A stretch of DNA of 52,648 bases from Ferrovibrio terrae_B. Lineage in GTDB: Bacteria > Pseudomonadota > Alphaproteobacteria > Ferrovibrionales > Ferrovibrionaceae. A program made the translations under genes and the position numbers. The notes beneath the pieces were generated by a model. It saw only the letters and a program-made list of their open reading frames with translations. It had not been told where the DNA came from and ran no database searches. This document shows positions 26,889 to 37,073 of the stretch, one piece after another. Within the stretch, counting starts at the first letter, position 1. Each line of letters begins with the position of its first letter. The stretch is from the NCBI RefSeq assembly GCF_943371255.1, contig NZ_CALRUC010000016.1, forward strand, positions 1-52,648, given 5' to 3'.

Positions 26889-28229
26889 ATGATTGCGCGT
26901 TCAGACCCCGACACAAACCCCGCAGGCCAGACCCCGGCTCTGGTCATGAGTACGGTTGCATTCACCGTCTGCTTTGCGGTGTGGACGATCTTTTCCATCA
27001 TCGGCATCCAGATCAAAGCGGATCTCGGGCTTAATGAAACCCAGTTCGGCTTGCTGATCGGCACGCCGATCCTGACCGGATCGCTCAGCCGCCTCATGCT
27101 TGGCATCTGGACCGACCAGTATGGCGGCCGCCTGGTTTACACCGTGGTCATGGTCGCAGCGGCGATCGCGACCTGGCTGCTCACCTCAGCCTATTCCTAT
27201 GAAACATTTCTGCTAGCGGCGCTGGGCGTCGGCATCGCCGGCGGCTCTTTCGCGGTCGGCGTCGCCTATGTTTCGAAATGGTATCCTAAGCACAAGCAGG
27301 GCACTGCCCTGGGTATATTCGGCATGGGCAATGTCGGTGCCGCAGTCACCAAGTTCATTGCTCCCTTCGTCATGGTCGCCTTCGGCTGGGAGATGGTTGC
27401 CAAGGTCTGGGCCATCGGTCTGCTGGTGATGGCCGTCCTGTTCCTGCTGCTGACCAAGGACGATCCGGCCCAGGCCGAGCGCAAGCGCACCGGCGCCAAG
27501 CCGGAGCCGCTGCTGCGGCAGCTGGCACCGCTGAAGAACCTGCAGGTCTGGCGTTTTTCACTCTATTACTTCTTCGTTTTTGGCGCCTTCGTGGCGCTCG
27601 CCCTATGGCTGCCGCGCTATTACATGGGCGTCTACGGCCTCGACATCAAAACCGCCGGCATGCTGGGTGCGGCTTATTCTATCCCGGCCAGCCTGTTCCG
27701 CGCTTATGGCGGTGTTCTGTCGGATAAATACGGCGCCCGCCGGGTCATGTACTGGACCTTCATCGTCTCGGTGATCTGCACGTTCGTCCTGTCGTACCCG
27801 GCCACCGATTATGTCGTACATGGCATCAAAGGCCCGATCAGCTTCACGCTGGCCATCGGCTTCCTGCCGTTCACCGTCATCACTTTCGTGCTCGGCTTCT
27901 TCATGTCGCTCGGCAAAGCCGCCGTCTACAAGCATATCCCGGTCTATTACCCCGGCCATGTCGGGGCGGTGGGCGGCGTGGTGGGCCTGATCGGCGGCCT
28001 TGGCGGCTTTGTGCTGCCGATCACGTTCGGGGCTCTGAACGACATCATCGGCGTATGGACCAGCTGCTTCATGCTGCTGTTCGCCCTGGTCGCCACGGCG
28101 CTGACCTGGATGCATTTCACCATTCAACGCATGGAACGTCGCAAGCATCCGGGCCTGCGCGGACCGCAGGATCTGCCGGAACTGGCCGAAGGCGGCATTC
28201 CGGCGCGGATTTCGGGCAGCGCCCGGTAG
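26889..28229 (+). CDS. narK1: Nitrate/nitrite transporter, NarK1 type (MFS)
   Basis: 446-aa membrane protein with about 12 segments, of the nitrate/nitrite porter family. VCFAVWTIFSIIGIQIKADLGLNETQFGLLIGTPILTGSLSRLMLGIWTDQYGGR is the NarK1 signature region, with a second NNP-type glycine-rich segment GGVVGLIGGLGGFVLPITFG. NarK1 proteins are thought to be proton-nitrate symporters that start uptake. CAGGAG precedes the start. It is followed 15 bp later by a NarK2-type gene, separate here but fused into one protein in some denitrifiers. Confidence 0.94.
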   Translation: MIARSDPDTNPAGQTPALVMSTVAFTVCFAVWTIFSIIGIQIKADLGLNETQFGLLIGTPILTGSLSRLMLGIWTDQYGGRLVYTVVMVAAAIATWLLTSAYSYETFLLAALGVGIAGGSFAVGVAYVSKWYPKHKQGTALGIFGMGNVGAAVTKFIAPFVMVAFGWEMVAKVWAIGLLVMAVLFLLLTKDDPAQAERKRTGAKPEPLLRQLAPLKNLQVWRFSLYYFFVFGAFVALALWLPRYYMGVYGLDIKTAGMLGAAYSIPASLFRAYGGVLSDKYGARRVMYWTFIVSVICTFVLSYPATDYVVHGIKGPISFTLAIGFLPFTVITFVLGFFMSLGKAAVYKHIPVYYPGHVGAVGGVVGLIGGLGGFVLPITFGALNDIIGVWTSCFMLLFALVATALTWMHFTIQRMERRKHPGLRGPQDLPELAEGGIPARISGSAR

Positions 28230-28244
28230 AAGGAAGCCATCATC

Positions 28245-29600
28245 ATGACTGTCACCAACGAAACCGCGGTGCCGCGCAAGGGTCATTGGCTAAGCCGCTG
28301 GGAGCCGGAAAATCCCCAGTTCTGGGATGCCACCGGCAAGGCGATCGCCTGGCGCACACTGATCATCACCACGGCCAACCTGACCATGGCCTTCATCGTC
28401 TGGTTCATGGTCAGTGCCCTGGTGGTGCGCTTGCCTGGCGCCGGGTTCAAGCTCAATGCCGGCGAGCTGTTCTGGCTGGCGGCCATGCCCGGACTGGCTG
28501 GCGGCTCGCTGCGCATCATCCACACTTTCCTGGTGCCGCTTTACGGTACCCGCAACGTGGTGGCGATCTCGACGCTCAGCCTGCTGATCCCGGCCGTGGG
28601 CTGGTTCTATGCTGTACAGGATCCCACCACGCCCTACTGGGTGCTGATGGTGCTGGCCTTCCTCGCCGGTCTCGGCGGCGCCAATTTCTCCTCCTTCATG
28701 CCGAGTACCAGCCTGTTCTTTCCCAAACGCCAGCTAGGCACAGCATTGGCGATCCAGGCCGGCATCGGCAATTTCGGCGTCAGCATCGTGCAGTTCGTCA
28801 CGCCCTGGATCATCGGCCTGGCGCTGTTCGGCACGCTGGCTGGCGAGCCGCTGCCCTTCACCCGCGCGGGCGTGCAGAGCCAGATATGGCTGCAGAATGC
28901 CGCGCTGCTCTATGTGCCCTTCATTGCCCTGTTCGGCATCCTGGCCTGGTTCATGCTGCGCAGCGTGCCGGTGCGTGCCAACTTTCGCGATCAGCTCGAT
29001 ATCTTCAAGCTGAAGCACGGCTTCTTCATGACGCTGCTGTACATCATGACCTTCGGTTCGTTCTCGGGCTTTTCGGCGACCTTCCCGCTGCTGATCCGCC
29101 AGACCTTCGGCGGCTTCCCGAATGCGCCCGATCCGCTGGCCTATGCCTTCATCGGGCCGCTGATCGGTTCGGTCATGCGTGTGATCGCGGGTCCGCTGTC
29201 GGACCGCTTCGGCGGCGCCGTGGTCACGCAGTGGTCAGGTATCGGCCTGATCGCATGTGCCATCGGCGTGTCTTTCTATACTGCGCCGACCTCGATGGCT
29301 GATTTCCCGTATTTTCTCGCCTTCATGCTTGGCCTGTTTTTCTTCTCCGGTATCGGCAATGCCTCGACCTTCAAGCAGATGCCCATGCTGTTCGAGCCGC
29401 GCCAGGCTGCTGGCGTGATCGGCTGGACCAGCGCGATGGCGGCCTATGGTCCGTTCGCTGCCGGCCTGATGCTCGGTTACTCGATCACCCTGTTCGGTTC
29501 ACCGAACGCCTTCTTCTACTGGGCCGCTTTCTATTACGCAGTCAATGTCGCCATCAACTGGTGGTACTACGCCCGCAAGGGCGCCCCGAATCCGTGCTGA
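28245..29600 (+). CDS. narK2: Nitrate/nitrite antiporter, NarK2 type (MFS)
   Basis: 451 aa, about 12 membrane segments. WEPENPQFWDATGKAIAWR followed by FIVWFMVSALVV resembles the E. coli NarK N-terminus. Members exchange external nitrate for internal nitrite, which suits respiration with the NarGHI active site facing the cytoplasm. AAGGAAG precedes the ATG. It sits between narK1 and narG, probably in one operon. Confidence 0.94.
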   Translation: MTVTNETAVPRKGHWLSRWEPENPQFWDATGKAIAWRTLIITTANLTMAFIVWFMVSALVVRLPGAGFKLNAGELFWLAAMPGLAGGSLRIIHTFLVPLYGTRNVVAISTLSLLIPAVGWFYAVQDPTTPYWVLMVLAFLAGLGGANFSSFMPSTSLFFPKRQLGTALAIQAGIGNFGVSIVQFVTPWIIGLALFGTLAGEPLPFTRAGVQSQIWLQNAALLYVPFIALFGILAWFMLRSVPVRANFRDQLDIFKLKHGFFMTLLYIMTFGSFSGFSATFPLLIRQTFGGFPNAPDPLAYAFIGPLIGSVMRVIAGPLSDRFGGAVVTQWSGIGLIACAIGVSFYTAPTSMADFPYFLAFMLGLFFFSGIGNASTFKQMPMLFEPRQAAGVIGWTSAMAAYGPFAAGLMLGYSITLFGSPNAFFYWAAFYYAVNVAINWWYYARKGAPNPC

Positions 29601-29622
29601 ATTCGAAACGGAGTGACCAGCC

Positions 29623-32600
29623 ATGAGTCGTTTTCTCGATCGCCTAACCTATTTTCGCAAGCAAGTCGGCAGCTTCTCCGATGGACACGGCATCGTCACC
29701 ACTGAGGATCGCGCCTGGGAGAATGCCTATCGCGACCGCTGGGCGCATGACCGCATCGTGCGCTCCACGCATGGCGTGAACTGCACCGGGTCGTGTTCGT
29801 GGAAGATCTATGTCAAGGGCGGCATCGTCACCTGGGAAACCCAGCAGACCGATTATCCGCGCACGCGGCCCGACCTGCCGAACCATGAACCGCGCGGTTG
29901 TTCGCGCGGCGCCAGCTACTCCTGGTATCTCTACAGCGCCAACCGGGTGAAGTATCCGATGATCCGCGGCCGGCTGATCCGGCTGTGGCGCGCGGCGCGG
30001 AAAACCCATCGCGATCCGGTCGCCGCCTGGCAGTCCATCGTCGAGGACAAGGCCAAGGCGAAGGAATACAAGTCTGCGCGCGGCCTGGGCGGTTTCGTGC
30101 GCGCGAACTGGGACGAGGCGAACGAGATCATCGCCGCTGCCAATGCCTACACGATCAAGGCCTTCGGGCCGGATCGCGTGATCGGTTTCTCGCCGATCCC
30201 CGCGATGTCCATGGTGTCTTATGCTGCCGGCAGCCGCTACCTGTCGCTGATTGGCGGCGTCTGCATGAGCTTCTACGACTGGTACTGCGATCTGCCGCCG
30301 AGCTCGCCGCAGACCTGGGGCGAGCAGACCGACGTGCCGGAATCGGCCGACTGGTACAATTCGACCTTCCTGATGCTCTGGGGCTCGAATGTGCCACAGA
30401 CGCGAACGCCCGATGCCCATTTCATGACCGAGGTGCGCTACAAGGGGACCAAGGTCGCGGTGGTGACGCCGGATTATTCGGAAGCGTCCAAATTCGCGGA
30501 TCTGTGGCTGCATCCCAAGCAGGGCACCGATGCGGCGCTCGCCATGGCCATGGGCCATGTCGTTCTGAGCGAATACCACGTCAAAACCCGCAGCAGCTAT
30601 TTCGAGGATTACTGCCGTCGCTATACCGACATGCCCAACCTGGTCATGCTGGTGGAACGCGACGGGCGCCTCGTGCCCGACCGCTTCCTGCGCGCCTCCG
30701 ATTTCGCCGACAATCTGGGCGAAGCCAACAACCCCGACTGGAAGACACTCGCCTTCGACGAGACCAGTGGCAAGCTGGTCACGCCGCTGGGCTCGATCGG
30801 TTTCCGTTGGGGCGAGCAGGGCAAGTGGAACCTGGAGGAGAAAGACACCGCGGGCAGCGAGACCAAACTGCGTCTGGGCCTTAAGGGCATCGAGGACGAG
30901 CTGAAGCCGGTCGCCTTCCCGTATTTCGGCGGCATCGTGAACGAGCATTTCCCGAACAATGCCCAGACGGATGTGATTGAACGGAAAGTCCCGGTCAAGC
31001 GCATCGAAACCAAGAACGGCGCGGTGCTGGTCACCGCGGTCTACGACCTGTTCATGGCTAATTACGGCGTCGATCGCGGCTTCGACGACCCGAACACGGC
31101 GAAGAGCTTCGACGATAACCAGCCCTATACGCCGGCCTGGCAGGAGAGCATCACCGGCGTGCCGCGTGAACAGGTGATCGCGGTCGCTCGCGCCTTTGCC
31201 GATAATGCCGACAAGACCAAGGGCAAATCCATGGTCATTCTCGGTGCGGCGATCAACCACTGGTATCACGCCGACATGAACTACCGCGGCATCATCAACT
31301 TGCTGGCGATGTGCGGTTGCATCGGCCAGTCGGGCGGTGGCTGGTCACATTATGTCGGGCAGGAAAAACTGCGGCCGCAATGCGGATGGCTGCCGCTGGC
31401 CTTTGCGCTGGACTGGCACCGTCCGCCGCGCCAGCAAAACTCGACCTCCTTCTTCTATGCCCATACCGGGCAGTGGCGATATGAAAAGCTGGCGGTGGAA
31501 GAGATCCTCTCGCCGGTGGCGCCGAAGAAGCTGACCGGCTCGCTGATTGACTTCAATGTGCGGGCGGAACGGATGGGCTGGTTGCCTTCGGCACCGCAGG
31601 TGGACCGTAATCCGCTGCAGATCGCCAGGGATGCTGCCGCCGTTGGACAGGAGCCGGCGCCCTATCTGGTCGACAAGCTGAAAAGCGGCGACATCCGCAT
31701 GGCCTGTGAGGATCCGGACAATCCGGTGAACTTCCCGCGCAACATGTTCGTCTGGCGCTCCAACATTCTCGGCTCCAGCGGCAAGGGCCACGAATACTTC
31801 CTCAAATACCTGCTCGGCACCCAGCATGGCGTGCAGGGCAAGGATCTGGGCCAGGAAGGCGGGCGCAAGCCCGAAGAGGTGGTGTGGCGCGAAAGCGCGG
31901 AAGGCAAGCTCGACCTGCTGGTGACGCTCGACTTCCGCATGTCCACCACCTGCGTGTATTCTGACATCGTGCTGCCGACGGCCACTTGGTACGAGAAGCA
32001 CGACATGAACACCTCCGACATGCATCCCTTTATCCATCCGCTGTCGGCGGCGGTTGATCCGGCCTGGGAAGCGCGCAGCGACTGGGAAATCTTCAAGGGC
32101 CTTGCCAAGAAATTCTCGTCGGTCTGCGAAGGCCATCTCGGCGTCGAGAAGGACGTGGTGATGACGCCGCTGATGCACGACACCCCGGGAGAGCTGGGAC
32201 AGGCCTTCGAACCGAAGGACTGGCGCAAGGGCGAGATCGAGCCGATCCCCGGCAAGACCATGCCGCAGATCACCGTGATCGAACGCGACTATCCGAATAC
32301 CTACAAGAAGTTCACCGCGCTGGGTCCGCTGCTGAGCAAGATCGGCAATGGCGGCAAGGGCATCAGCTGGAATACCCAGCATGAGGTCGAATTCCTCGGA
32401 AAGCTGAACGGCAAGGTCACCGAGCCGGGCGTCAGCCAGGGCATGCCGCGGATCGAAACCGACATCGAGGCGGCGGAAGTAATCCTGTCGCTGGCGCCGG
32501 AGACCAACGGCGAGGTGGCGGTGAAGTCCTGGGCGGCGCTGTCGAAGGCGACCGGCCGCGACCATACGCATCTGGCGCGCCCGCGCGAGGACGACAAGCT

Positions 32601-33354
32601 GCGCTTCCGCGACCTGCAGGCGCAGCCGCGCAAGATCATCTCGTCACCGACCTGGAGCGGGCTGGAATCCGAGCATGTCAGCTACAACGCCTGCTATACC
32701 AACGTGCATGAGCTGATCCCCTGGCGCACGCTGACTGGCCGTCAGCAGCTCTACCAGGATCATCCCTGGATGCTCGCCTTCGGCGAGGGCCTGTGCACCT
32801 ACCGGCCGCCGATCGACACGCGCAGTGTTGCCGCCGTGCATGGCAAGCGCAGCAACGGCCATCCGGAAATCCTGCTCAACTTCATCACGCCGCACCAGAA
32901 ATGGGGCATCCACAGCACCTATACCGACAATCTGCTGATGCTCACGCTGTCGCGTGGCGGGCCGATCGTCTGGCTCAGTGAAGTGGATGCCGCCAAGGTC
33001 GGCGTAGAGGATAACGACTGGGTCGAGGTGTTCAACGCCAATGGTGCACTTGTCGCCCGCGCCGTGGTCAGCCAGCGTGTCAACGAAGGCATGCTGCTGA
33101 TGTATCACGCGCAGGAAAAGATCGTGAATGTGCCGGGCAGCGAGATTACCGGCGCCCGCGGCGGCATCCACAACTCGGTCACGCGCACCACGGTAAAGCC
33201 GACGCATATGATCGGCGGCTATGCCCAGCTGAGCTACGGCTTCAACTACTACGGCACGATCGGCACCAACCGCGATGAATTCGTGGTGGTGCGCAAGATG
33301 ACCAATATCGATTGGCTGGACGGTCCGCGGGTCAGCACCGCGGCCGCCGAATAA
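29623..33354 (+). CDS. narG: Respiratory nitrate reductase alpha subunit
   Basis: Catalytic Mo-bisMGD subunit, 1243 aa, reducing nitrate to nitrite at the cytoplasmic face. The N-terminal FS0 cluster pattern H-x3-C-x3-C...C is visible (HGVNCTGSC ... RGCSRG). The Mo ligand region is YCDLPPSSPQTWGEQTD, whose Asp corresponds to the Mo-coordinating Asp of E. coli NarG. Length and C-terminal region (PTHMIGGYAQLSYGFNYYGTIGTNRDE) are canonical. CGGAG lies upstream of the start. No frame defect is apparent. Confidence 0.99.
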   Translation: MSRFLDRLTYFRKQVGSFSDGHGIVTTEDRAWENAYRDRWAHDRIVRSTHGVNCTGSCSWKIYVKGGIVTWETQQTDYPRTRPDLPNHEPRGCSRGASYSWYLYSANRVKYPMIRGRLIRLWRAARKTHRDPVAAWQSIVEDKAKAKEYKSARGLGGFVRANWDEANEIIAAANAYTIKAFGPDRVIGFSPIPAMSMVSYAAGSRYLSLIGGVCMSFYDWYCDLPPSSPQTWGEQTDVPESADWYNSTFLMLWGSNVPQTRTPDAHFMTEVRYKGTKVAVVTPDYSEASKFADLWLHPKQGTDAALAMAMGHVVLSEYHVKTRSSYFEDYCRRYTDMPNLVMLVERDGRLVPDRFLRASDFADNLGEANNPDWKTLAFDETSGKLVTPLGSIGFRWGEQGKWNLEEKDTAGSETKLRLGLKGIEDELKPVAFPYFGGIVNEHFPNNAQTDVIERKVPVKRIETKNGAVLVTAVYDLFMANYGVDRGFDDPNTAKSFDDNQPYTPAWQESITGVPREQVIAVARAFADNADKTKGKSMVILGAAINHWYHADMNYRGIINLLAMCGCIGQSGGGWSHYVGQEKLRPQCGWLPLAFALDWHRPPRQQNSTSFFYAHTGQWRYEKLAVEEILSPVAPKKLTGSLIDFNVRAERMGWLPSAPQVDRNPLQIARDAAAVGQEPAPYLVDKLKSGDIRMACEDPDNPVNFPRNMFVWRSNILGSSGKGHEYFLKYLLGTQHGVQGKDLGQEGGRKPEEVVWRESAEGKLDLLVTLDFRMSTTCVYSDIVLPTATWYEKHDMNTSDMHPFIHPLSAAVDPAWEARSDWEIFKGLAKKFSSVCEGHLGVEKDVVMTPLMHDTPGELGQAFEPKDWRKGEIEPIPGKTMPQITVIERDYPNTYKKFTALGPLLSKIGNGGKGISWNTQHEVEFLGKLNGKVTEPGVSQGMPRIETDIEAAEVILSLAPETNGEVAVKSWAALSKATGRDHTHLARPREDDKLRFRDLQAQPRKIISSPTWSGLESEHVSYNACYTNVHELIPWRTLTGRQQLYQDHPWMLAFGEGLCTYRPPIDTRSVAAVHGKRSNGHPEILLNFITPHQKWGIHSTYTDNLLMLTLSRGGPIVWLSEVDAAKVGVEDNDWVEVFNANGALVARAVVSQRVNEGMLLMYHAQEKIVNVPGSEITGARGGIHNSVTRTTVKPTHMIGGYAQLSYGFNYYGTIGTNRDEFVVVRKMTNIDWLDGPRVSTAAAE

Positions 33355-33381
33355 GCCAGCACAGACCAAGGAGATTGCCCC

Positions 33382-34890
33382 ATGAAAGTCCGTGCTCAAA
33401 TCGCCATGGTCCTCAATCTGGACAAATGCATCGGTTGCCATACCTGCTCGGTGACCTGCAAGAATGTCTGGACCTCGCGCCAGGGCGTCGAATACGCCTG
33501 GTTCAACAATGTCGAGACCAAGCCCGGCATTGGCTATCCGAAGGAATGGGAAAACCAGGAGAAGTGGCAGGGCGGTTGGCGCCGCACCCGCAGCGGCAAG
33601 ATCGAGCCGCGCATCGGTGGTCGCTGGCGCATCCTGTCGAAGATTTTTGCCAATCCGCATCTGCCGCAAATCGACGATTACTACGAGCCCTTCACCTTCG
33701 ATTACGAGCACCTGCAGACAGCGCCGGAATCGCAGGCAACCCCGGTGGCGCGGCCGGTGTCGTTGATCACCGGCAAGCGCATGGAAAAGATCGAGTGGGG
33801 TCCGAACTGGGAGGAAATCCTCGGCACCGAATTCGCCAAGCGCTCGAAGGACAAGAATTTCGACGGGCTGCAGAAGGAAATCTACGGCCAGTTCGAAAAG
33901 ACCTTCATGTTCTACCTGCCGCGCCTGTGCGAGCATTGCCTCAATCCAGCCTGCGTCGCCGCCTGTCCGTCGGGCTCGATCTACAAGCGTGAGGAAGACG
34001 GCATCGTCCTGATCGACCAGGACAAGTGCCGCGGCTGGCGCATGTGCGTCAGCGCCTGCCCCTACAAGAAAATCTATTACAACTGGCAGTCCGGCAAAGC
34101 CGAGAAATGCACCTTCTGCTTCCCCCGCATCGAGGCAGGAGAACCGACGGTCTGCTCGGAAACTTGTGTCGGCCGCATCCGCTATCTCGGCGTGCTGCTC
34201 TACGATGCCGACCGCATCGAGGAAGCCGCCAGCGCCGAGAACGAGCAGGATCTGTATCAGCGGCAGCTCGATATCTTCCTCGATCCCAACGATCCGGCGG
34301 TGATCGAACAGGCCCGGCGCGACGGCGTGCCGGAAAACTGGCTGGAATCGGCACGTCACTCGCCGACCTACAAGATGGCAATCGACTGGAAGATCGCCTT
34401 CCCGCTGCATCCGGAATACCGCACCCTGCCGATGGTCTGGTACGTCCCGCCGCTGTCGCCGATCCAGGCGGCTGCCGATGCCGGCAAGATTGCGATGTCC
34501 GACCAGATCCCCGATGTGAGTTCCCTGCGCATCCCGGTGAAGTATCTCGCCAACCTGCTCACCGCCGGCAAGGAAGAGCCGGTGGTCGAGGCGCTGGAGC
34601 GCATGATGGCGATGCGGGTGTTCATGCGCAGCCGCCATGTCGATGCGAAGGAGAATCTCGCGGTTCTTGAACAGGTCGGGCTCACGCTCGCCCAGGTCGA
34701 GGATATGTACAAGACTATGGCGATCGCCAATTACGAGGATCGCTACGTGATCCCGTCAACCCATCGCGAATATGCCGAAAATGCCTTCGACCTGCGCGGC
34801 AGTTGCGGCTTCTCCTTCGGCGCCGGCTGCTCCGGTGGCAAGGAACCGGCCAATCTGTTTGCGGCCGGCCAGCGCGCGGTCGGGGAGTGA
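33382..34890 (+). CDS. narH: Respiratory nitrate reductase beta subunit
   Basis: 502-aa electron-transfer subunit with four Fe-S clusters. Cysteine sets are KCIGCHTCSVTCKN, CEHCLNPACVAACPSG, CRGWRMCVSACPYKK and the CTFC/CSETCVGR region. The Trp in CRGWRMC replaces a cysteine and marks the [3Fe-4S] cluster, as in E. coli NarH. AAGGAG precedes the start; the stop overlaps the narJ start by one base. Confidence 0.99.
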   Translation: MKVRAQIAMVLNLDKCIGCHTCSVTCKNVWTSRQGVEYAWFNNVETKPGIGYPKEWENQEKWQGGWRRTRSGKIEPRIGGRWRILSKIFANPHLPQIDDYYEPFTFDYEHLQTAPESQATPVARPVSLITGKRMEKIEWGPNWEEILGTEFAKRSKDKNFDGLQKEIYGQFEKTFMFYLPRLCEHCLNPACVAACPSGSIYKREEDGIVLIDQDKCRGWRMCVSACPYKKIYYNWQSGKAEKCTFCFPRIEAGEPTVCSETCVGRIRYLGVLLYDADRIEEAASAENEQDLYQRQLDIFLDPNDPAVIEQARRDGVPENWLESARHSPTYKMAIDWKIAFPLHPEYRTLPMVWYVPPLSPIQAAADAGKIAMSDQIPDVSSLRIPVKYLANLLTAGKEEPVVEALERMMAMRVFMRSRHVDAKENLAVLEQVGLTLAQVEDMYKTMAIANYEDRYVIPSTHREYAENAFDLRGSCGFSFGAGCSGGKEPANLFAAGQRAVGE

Positions 34891-35582
34891 TGACCATGAG
34901 AATCCTGAAAGCCCTGTCGGCTCTGCTCGACTATCCGACCGCCGATCTGCAGTCGGCGCTGCCGGAAATCCGCGCGATGATCGCCAGCGATCTCAAGCCC
35001 AGCCAGAAAACCGCTACCGCACTCGACAAGATGGCGGCCGATCTCGGCGACAGCGACCTGATCGAACTGCAGGAACGCTATACCAGCCTGTTCGATCGCG
35101 GCCGTTCGGTGGCGCTGCATCTCTATGAGCATGTCCATGGCGACTCGCGCGATCGCGGTTCGGCGATGGTGGCGCTGATGGAGCTTTACCACAGGCATGG
35201 CTTTGCGCTGGATTCGAGCGAACTGCCGGACTATCTGCCGCTGCTGCTGGAATTCCTCAGCCAGATCGACCCGCAGGAGGCGCGTGGCATCCTGCGCGAT
35301 GCCGCGCCGATCTTCGCCTTGCTGCGTGACCGGCTTGACAAGCGCCAGTCTGTCTATGCTGCGGTGCCTGCCGCGCTGCTTGCCCTGGCCGATGCGGCGG
35401 CGGTGGCCGCGCCAGTTCGTCCGCCAGAGGAAGACGACGACAGTTTCGAGGCCCTGGACCGGGCCTGGGACGAAGCCGCAGTCACCTTCGGTCCGGAAAA
35501 CGACCCGCACCGCACCTCCGGTGGCGGCTGCGGCAAGGCCTCGGCCTGGGTGCAGGCTATCAACACCCCATCCCCGCGCTGA
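34890..35582 (+). CDS. narJ: Nitrate reductase assembly chaperone NarJ
   Basis: 230-aa cytoplasmic chaperone for NarG maturation (Mo cofactor insertion, membrane docking). LSALLDYPTADLQSALPEI, YTSLFDRGRSVALHLYEHVHGDSRDRGSAMVALMELYHRHGF and LPDYLPLLLEFL are characteristic. It starts at the ATG overlapping the narH stop (TGATG), so translation is coupled. Order G-H-J-I is standard. Confidence 0.97.
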   Translation: MTMRILKALSALLDYPTADLQSALPEIRAMIASDLKPSQKTATALDKMAADLGDSDLIELQERYTSLFDRGRSVALHLYEHVHGDSRDRGSAMVALMELYHRHGFALDSSELPDYLPLLLEFLSQIDPQEARGILRDAAPIFALLRDRLDKRQSVYAAVPAALLALADAAAVAAPVRPPEEDDDSFEALDRAWDEAAVTFGPENDPHRTSGGGCGKASAWVQAINTPSPR

Positions 35583-35598
35583 TCGGAGGACCGTGATC

Positions 35599-36297
35599 AT
35601 GATGCAGTATGTCGAACACTTCTTTTTTGGCATCTACCCCTATATCGGACTGAGCGTCTTCCTGGTCGGCAGCCTGGTCCGCTTCGAACGCGGCCAGTAC
35701 ACCTGGCGCAGCGGCTCGAGCCAGATGCTGCGTACCAGCCAGCTGCGCTGGGGCTCGAACCTGTTCCATATCGGGATCCTGTTCCTGCTGTTTGGCCATT
35801 TCGTCGGCCTGCTGACGCCGCACTGGCTGTATGAGCATTTCATCACCGCCGGAGCCAAGCAGATGGTGGCGGTGGTGTCCGGCGGCACGGCCGGTACGAT
35901 CTGCTTCATCGGACTGACCCTACTGCTGCATCGCCGGCTGACCGATGCGCGCATCCGCGCCACCAGTTCGCCGATGGATATCGCCATCCTGCTGGTGCTG
36001 TGGCTGCAACTGGTGCTTGGTCTGGTAACGTTGCCGTTCTCGGTCCAGCACAGCGATGGCGGCACGATGTTGGCCCTGTCGGAATGGGCGCAGCGGATCG
36101 TCACCTTCCGCGGCGGCGCCGCCGAACTGGTATCGGCCGTCGACTGGCCATTCAAGCTGCATATCGTGCTAGGCATCACCATCTTCGTGCTCTTCCCGTT
36201 CAGCCGCTTGGTGCATATCTGGAGCGCGCCGCTTGGCTATGTCTTCCGCAGCTATCAGGTGGTGCGCCGGCGCTCGCCGGCCCGCCCGACCTTGTAA
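35599..36297 (+). CDS. narI: Respiratory nitrate reductase gamma subunit
   Basis: 232-aa membrane cytochrome b that oxidises quinol and anchors NarGH, with five membrane helices. Heme-ligand histidines are plausible in LFHIGILFLLFGHFVGLLTPHW and in FKLHIVLGITIFVLFPFSRLVHIW. Two adjacent ATGs at 35599 and 35602 follow GGAGG. The parvulin gene follows after 10 bp with its own AAGGAG. Confidence 0.98.
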   Translation: MMQYVEHFFFGIYPYIGLSVFLVGSLVRFERGQYTWRSGSSQMLRTSQLRWGSNLFHIGILFLLFGHFVGLLTPHWLYEHFITAGAKQMVAVVSGGTAGTICFIGLTLLLHRRLTDARIRATSSPMDIAILLVLWLQLVLGLVTLPFSVQHSDGGTMLALSEWAQRIVTFRGGAAELVSAVDWPFKLHIVLGITIFVLFPFSRLVHIWSAPLGYVFRSYQVVRRRSPARPTL

Positions 36298-36307
36298 GGA
36301 GACTGAC

Positions 36308-37066
36308 ATGGAAGTGATCCGTGTGAATGATACGGCTATCGACGAGGCTGCAGTGCTGGCGGAAATGCAATATCATCCGGCTGCATCCGCCGAAGAGGCC
36401 GGGCGAAAGGCCGCCGAAGCCTTGGCGGTTCGCGAACTATTGCTGCAGCGGGCCGAGGCCCTCGGCTACGATCGCGAGGACGAGGATGCCATCGACCAGG
36501 TGATCGCAGCGGAAGTATCGCTGCCGGCGCCGGATGAGGAATCCTGCCGGCGTTACTATGAGGCCAACCGCAGCCAATTCCGTAGTCCGACGCTCTACGA
36601 CGCGCGGCATATCCTGATTCCGGCGATGCCAGAAGACGAGGAGGAACGCGAAACTGCCCGACTGCAGGCAGAGAAGCTGATCGCGTTGCTGAAAGCCGAT
36701 CCCGAGCTGTTTGGACAGCTTGCCAAGGAATATTCGGCCTGCTCCTCGAAGGATAATGGTGGTCATCTGGGCCAGTTCGCCAGCGATACCACCGTACCGG
36801 AATTCGAGACTTTCCTCGACGAACTCCAGGTCGGGCAGCTGTCGCCGGCGCCGGTACCGACCCGCTACGGCTTCCATGTGCTGCAACTGATCCAGCGCGA
36901 GCCGGGGCGCGATCTGCCATTTGACAGCGTGCAGCAGCGCGTGTCGGACTATCTCTGTGAGTCGGTTTTCCGCACGGCTGTGCGCCAGTATATCGCCATG
37001 CTTGTGGCCGAGGCCGAGATCAGTGGCGTGGCGCTGGCGGGAGCCGAATCGCCGCTGGTGCAGTGA
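36308..37066 (+). CDS. Parvulin-type peptidyl-prolyl isomerase of the nar operon
   Basis: 252 aa with no signal peptide, so probably cytoplasmic. The C-terminal half is a PpiC/rotamase domain (YDARHILIPAMPEDEEERE ... GGHLGQFASDTTVPEFE ... TRYGFHVLQLIQRE); the N-terminal half is a helical region of the NifM/SurA type. Parvulins are recurrent partners of nar operons in proteobacteria and are presumed to aid nitrate reductase folding. AAGGAG lies 9 nt upstream of the start. Confidence 0.9.
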   Translation: MEVIRVNDTAIDEAAVLAEMQYHPAASAEEAGRKAAEALAVRELLLQRAEALGYDREDEDAIDQVIAAEVSLPAPDEESCRRYYEANRSQFRSPTLYDARHILIPAMPEDEEERETARLQAEKLIALLKADPELFGQLAKEYSACSSKDNGGHLGQFASDTTVPEFETFLDELQVGQLSPAPVPTRYGFHVLQLIQREPGRDLPFDSVQQRVSDYLCESVFRTAVRQYIAMLVAEAEISGVALAGAESPLVQ

Positions 37067-37073
37067 GGTTGCC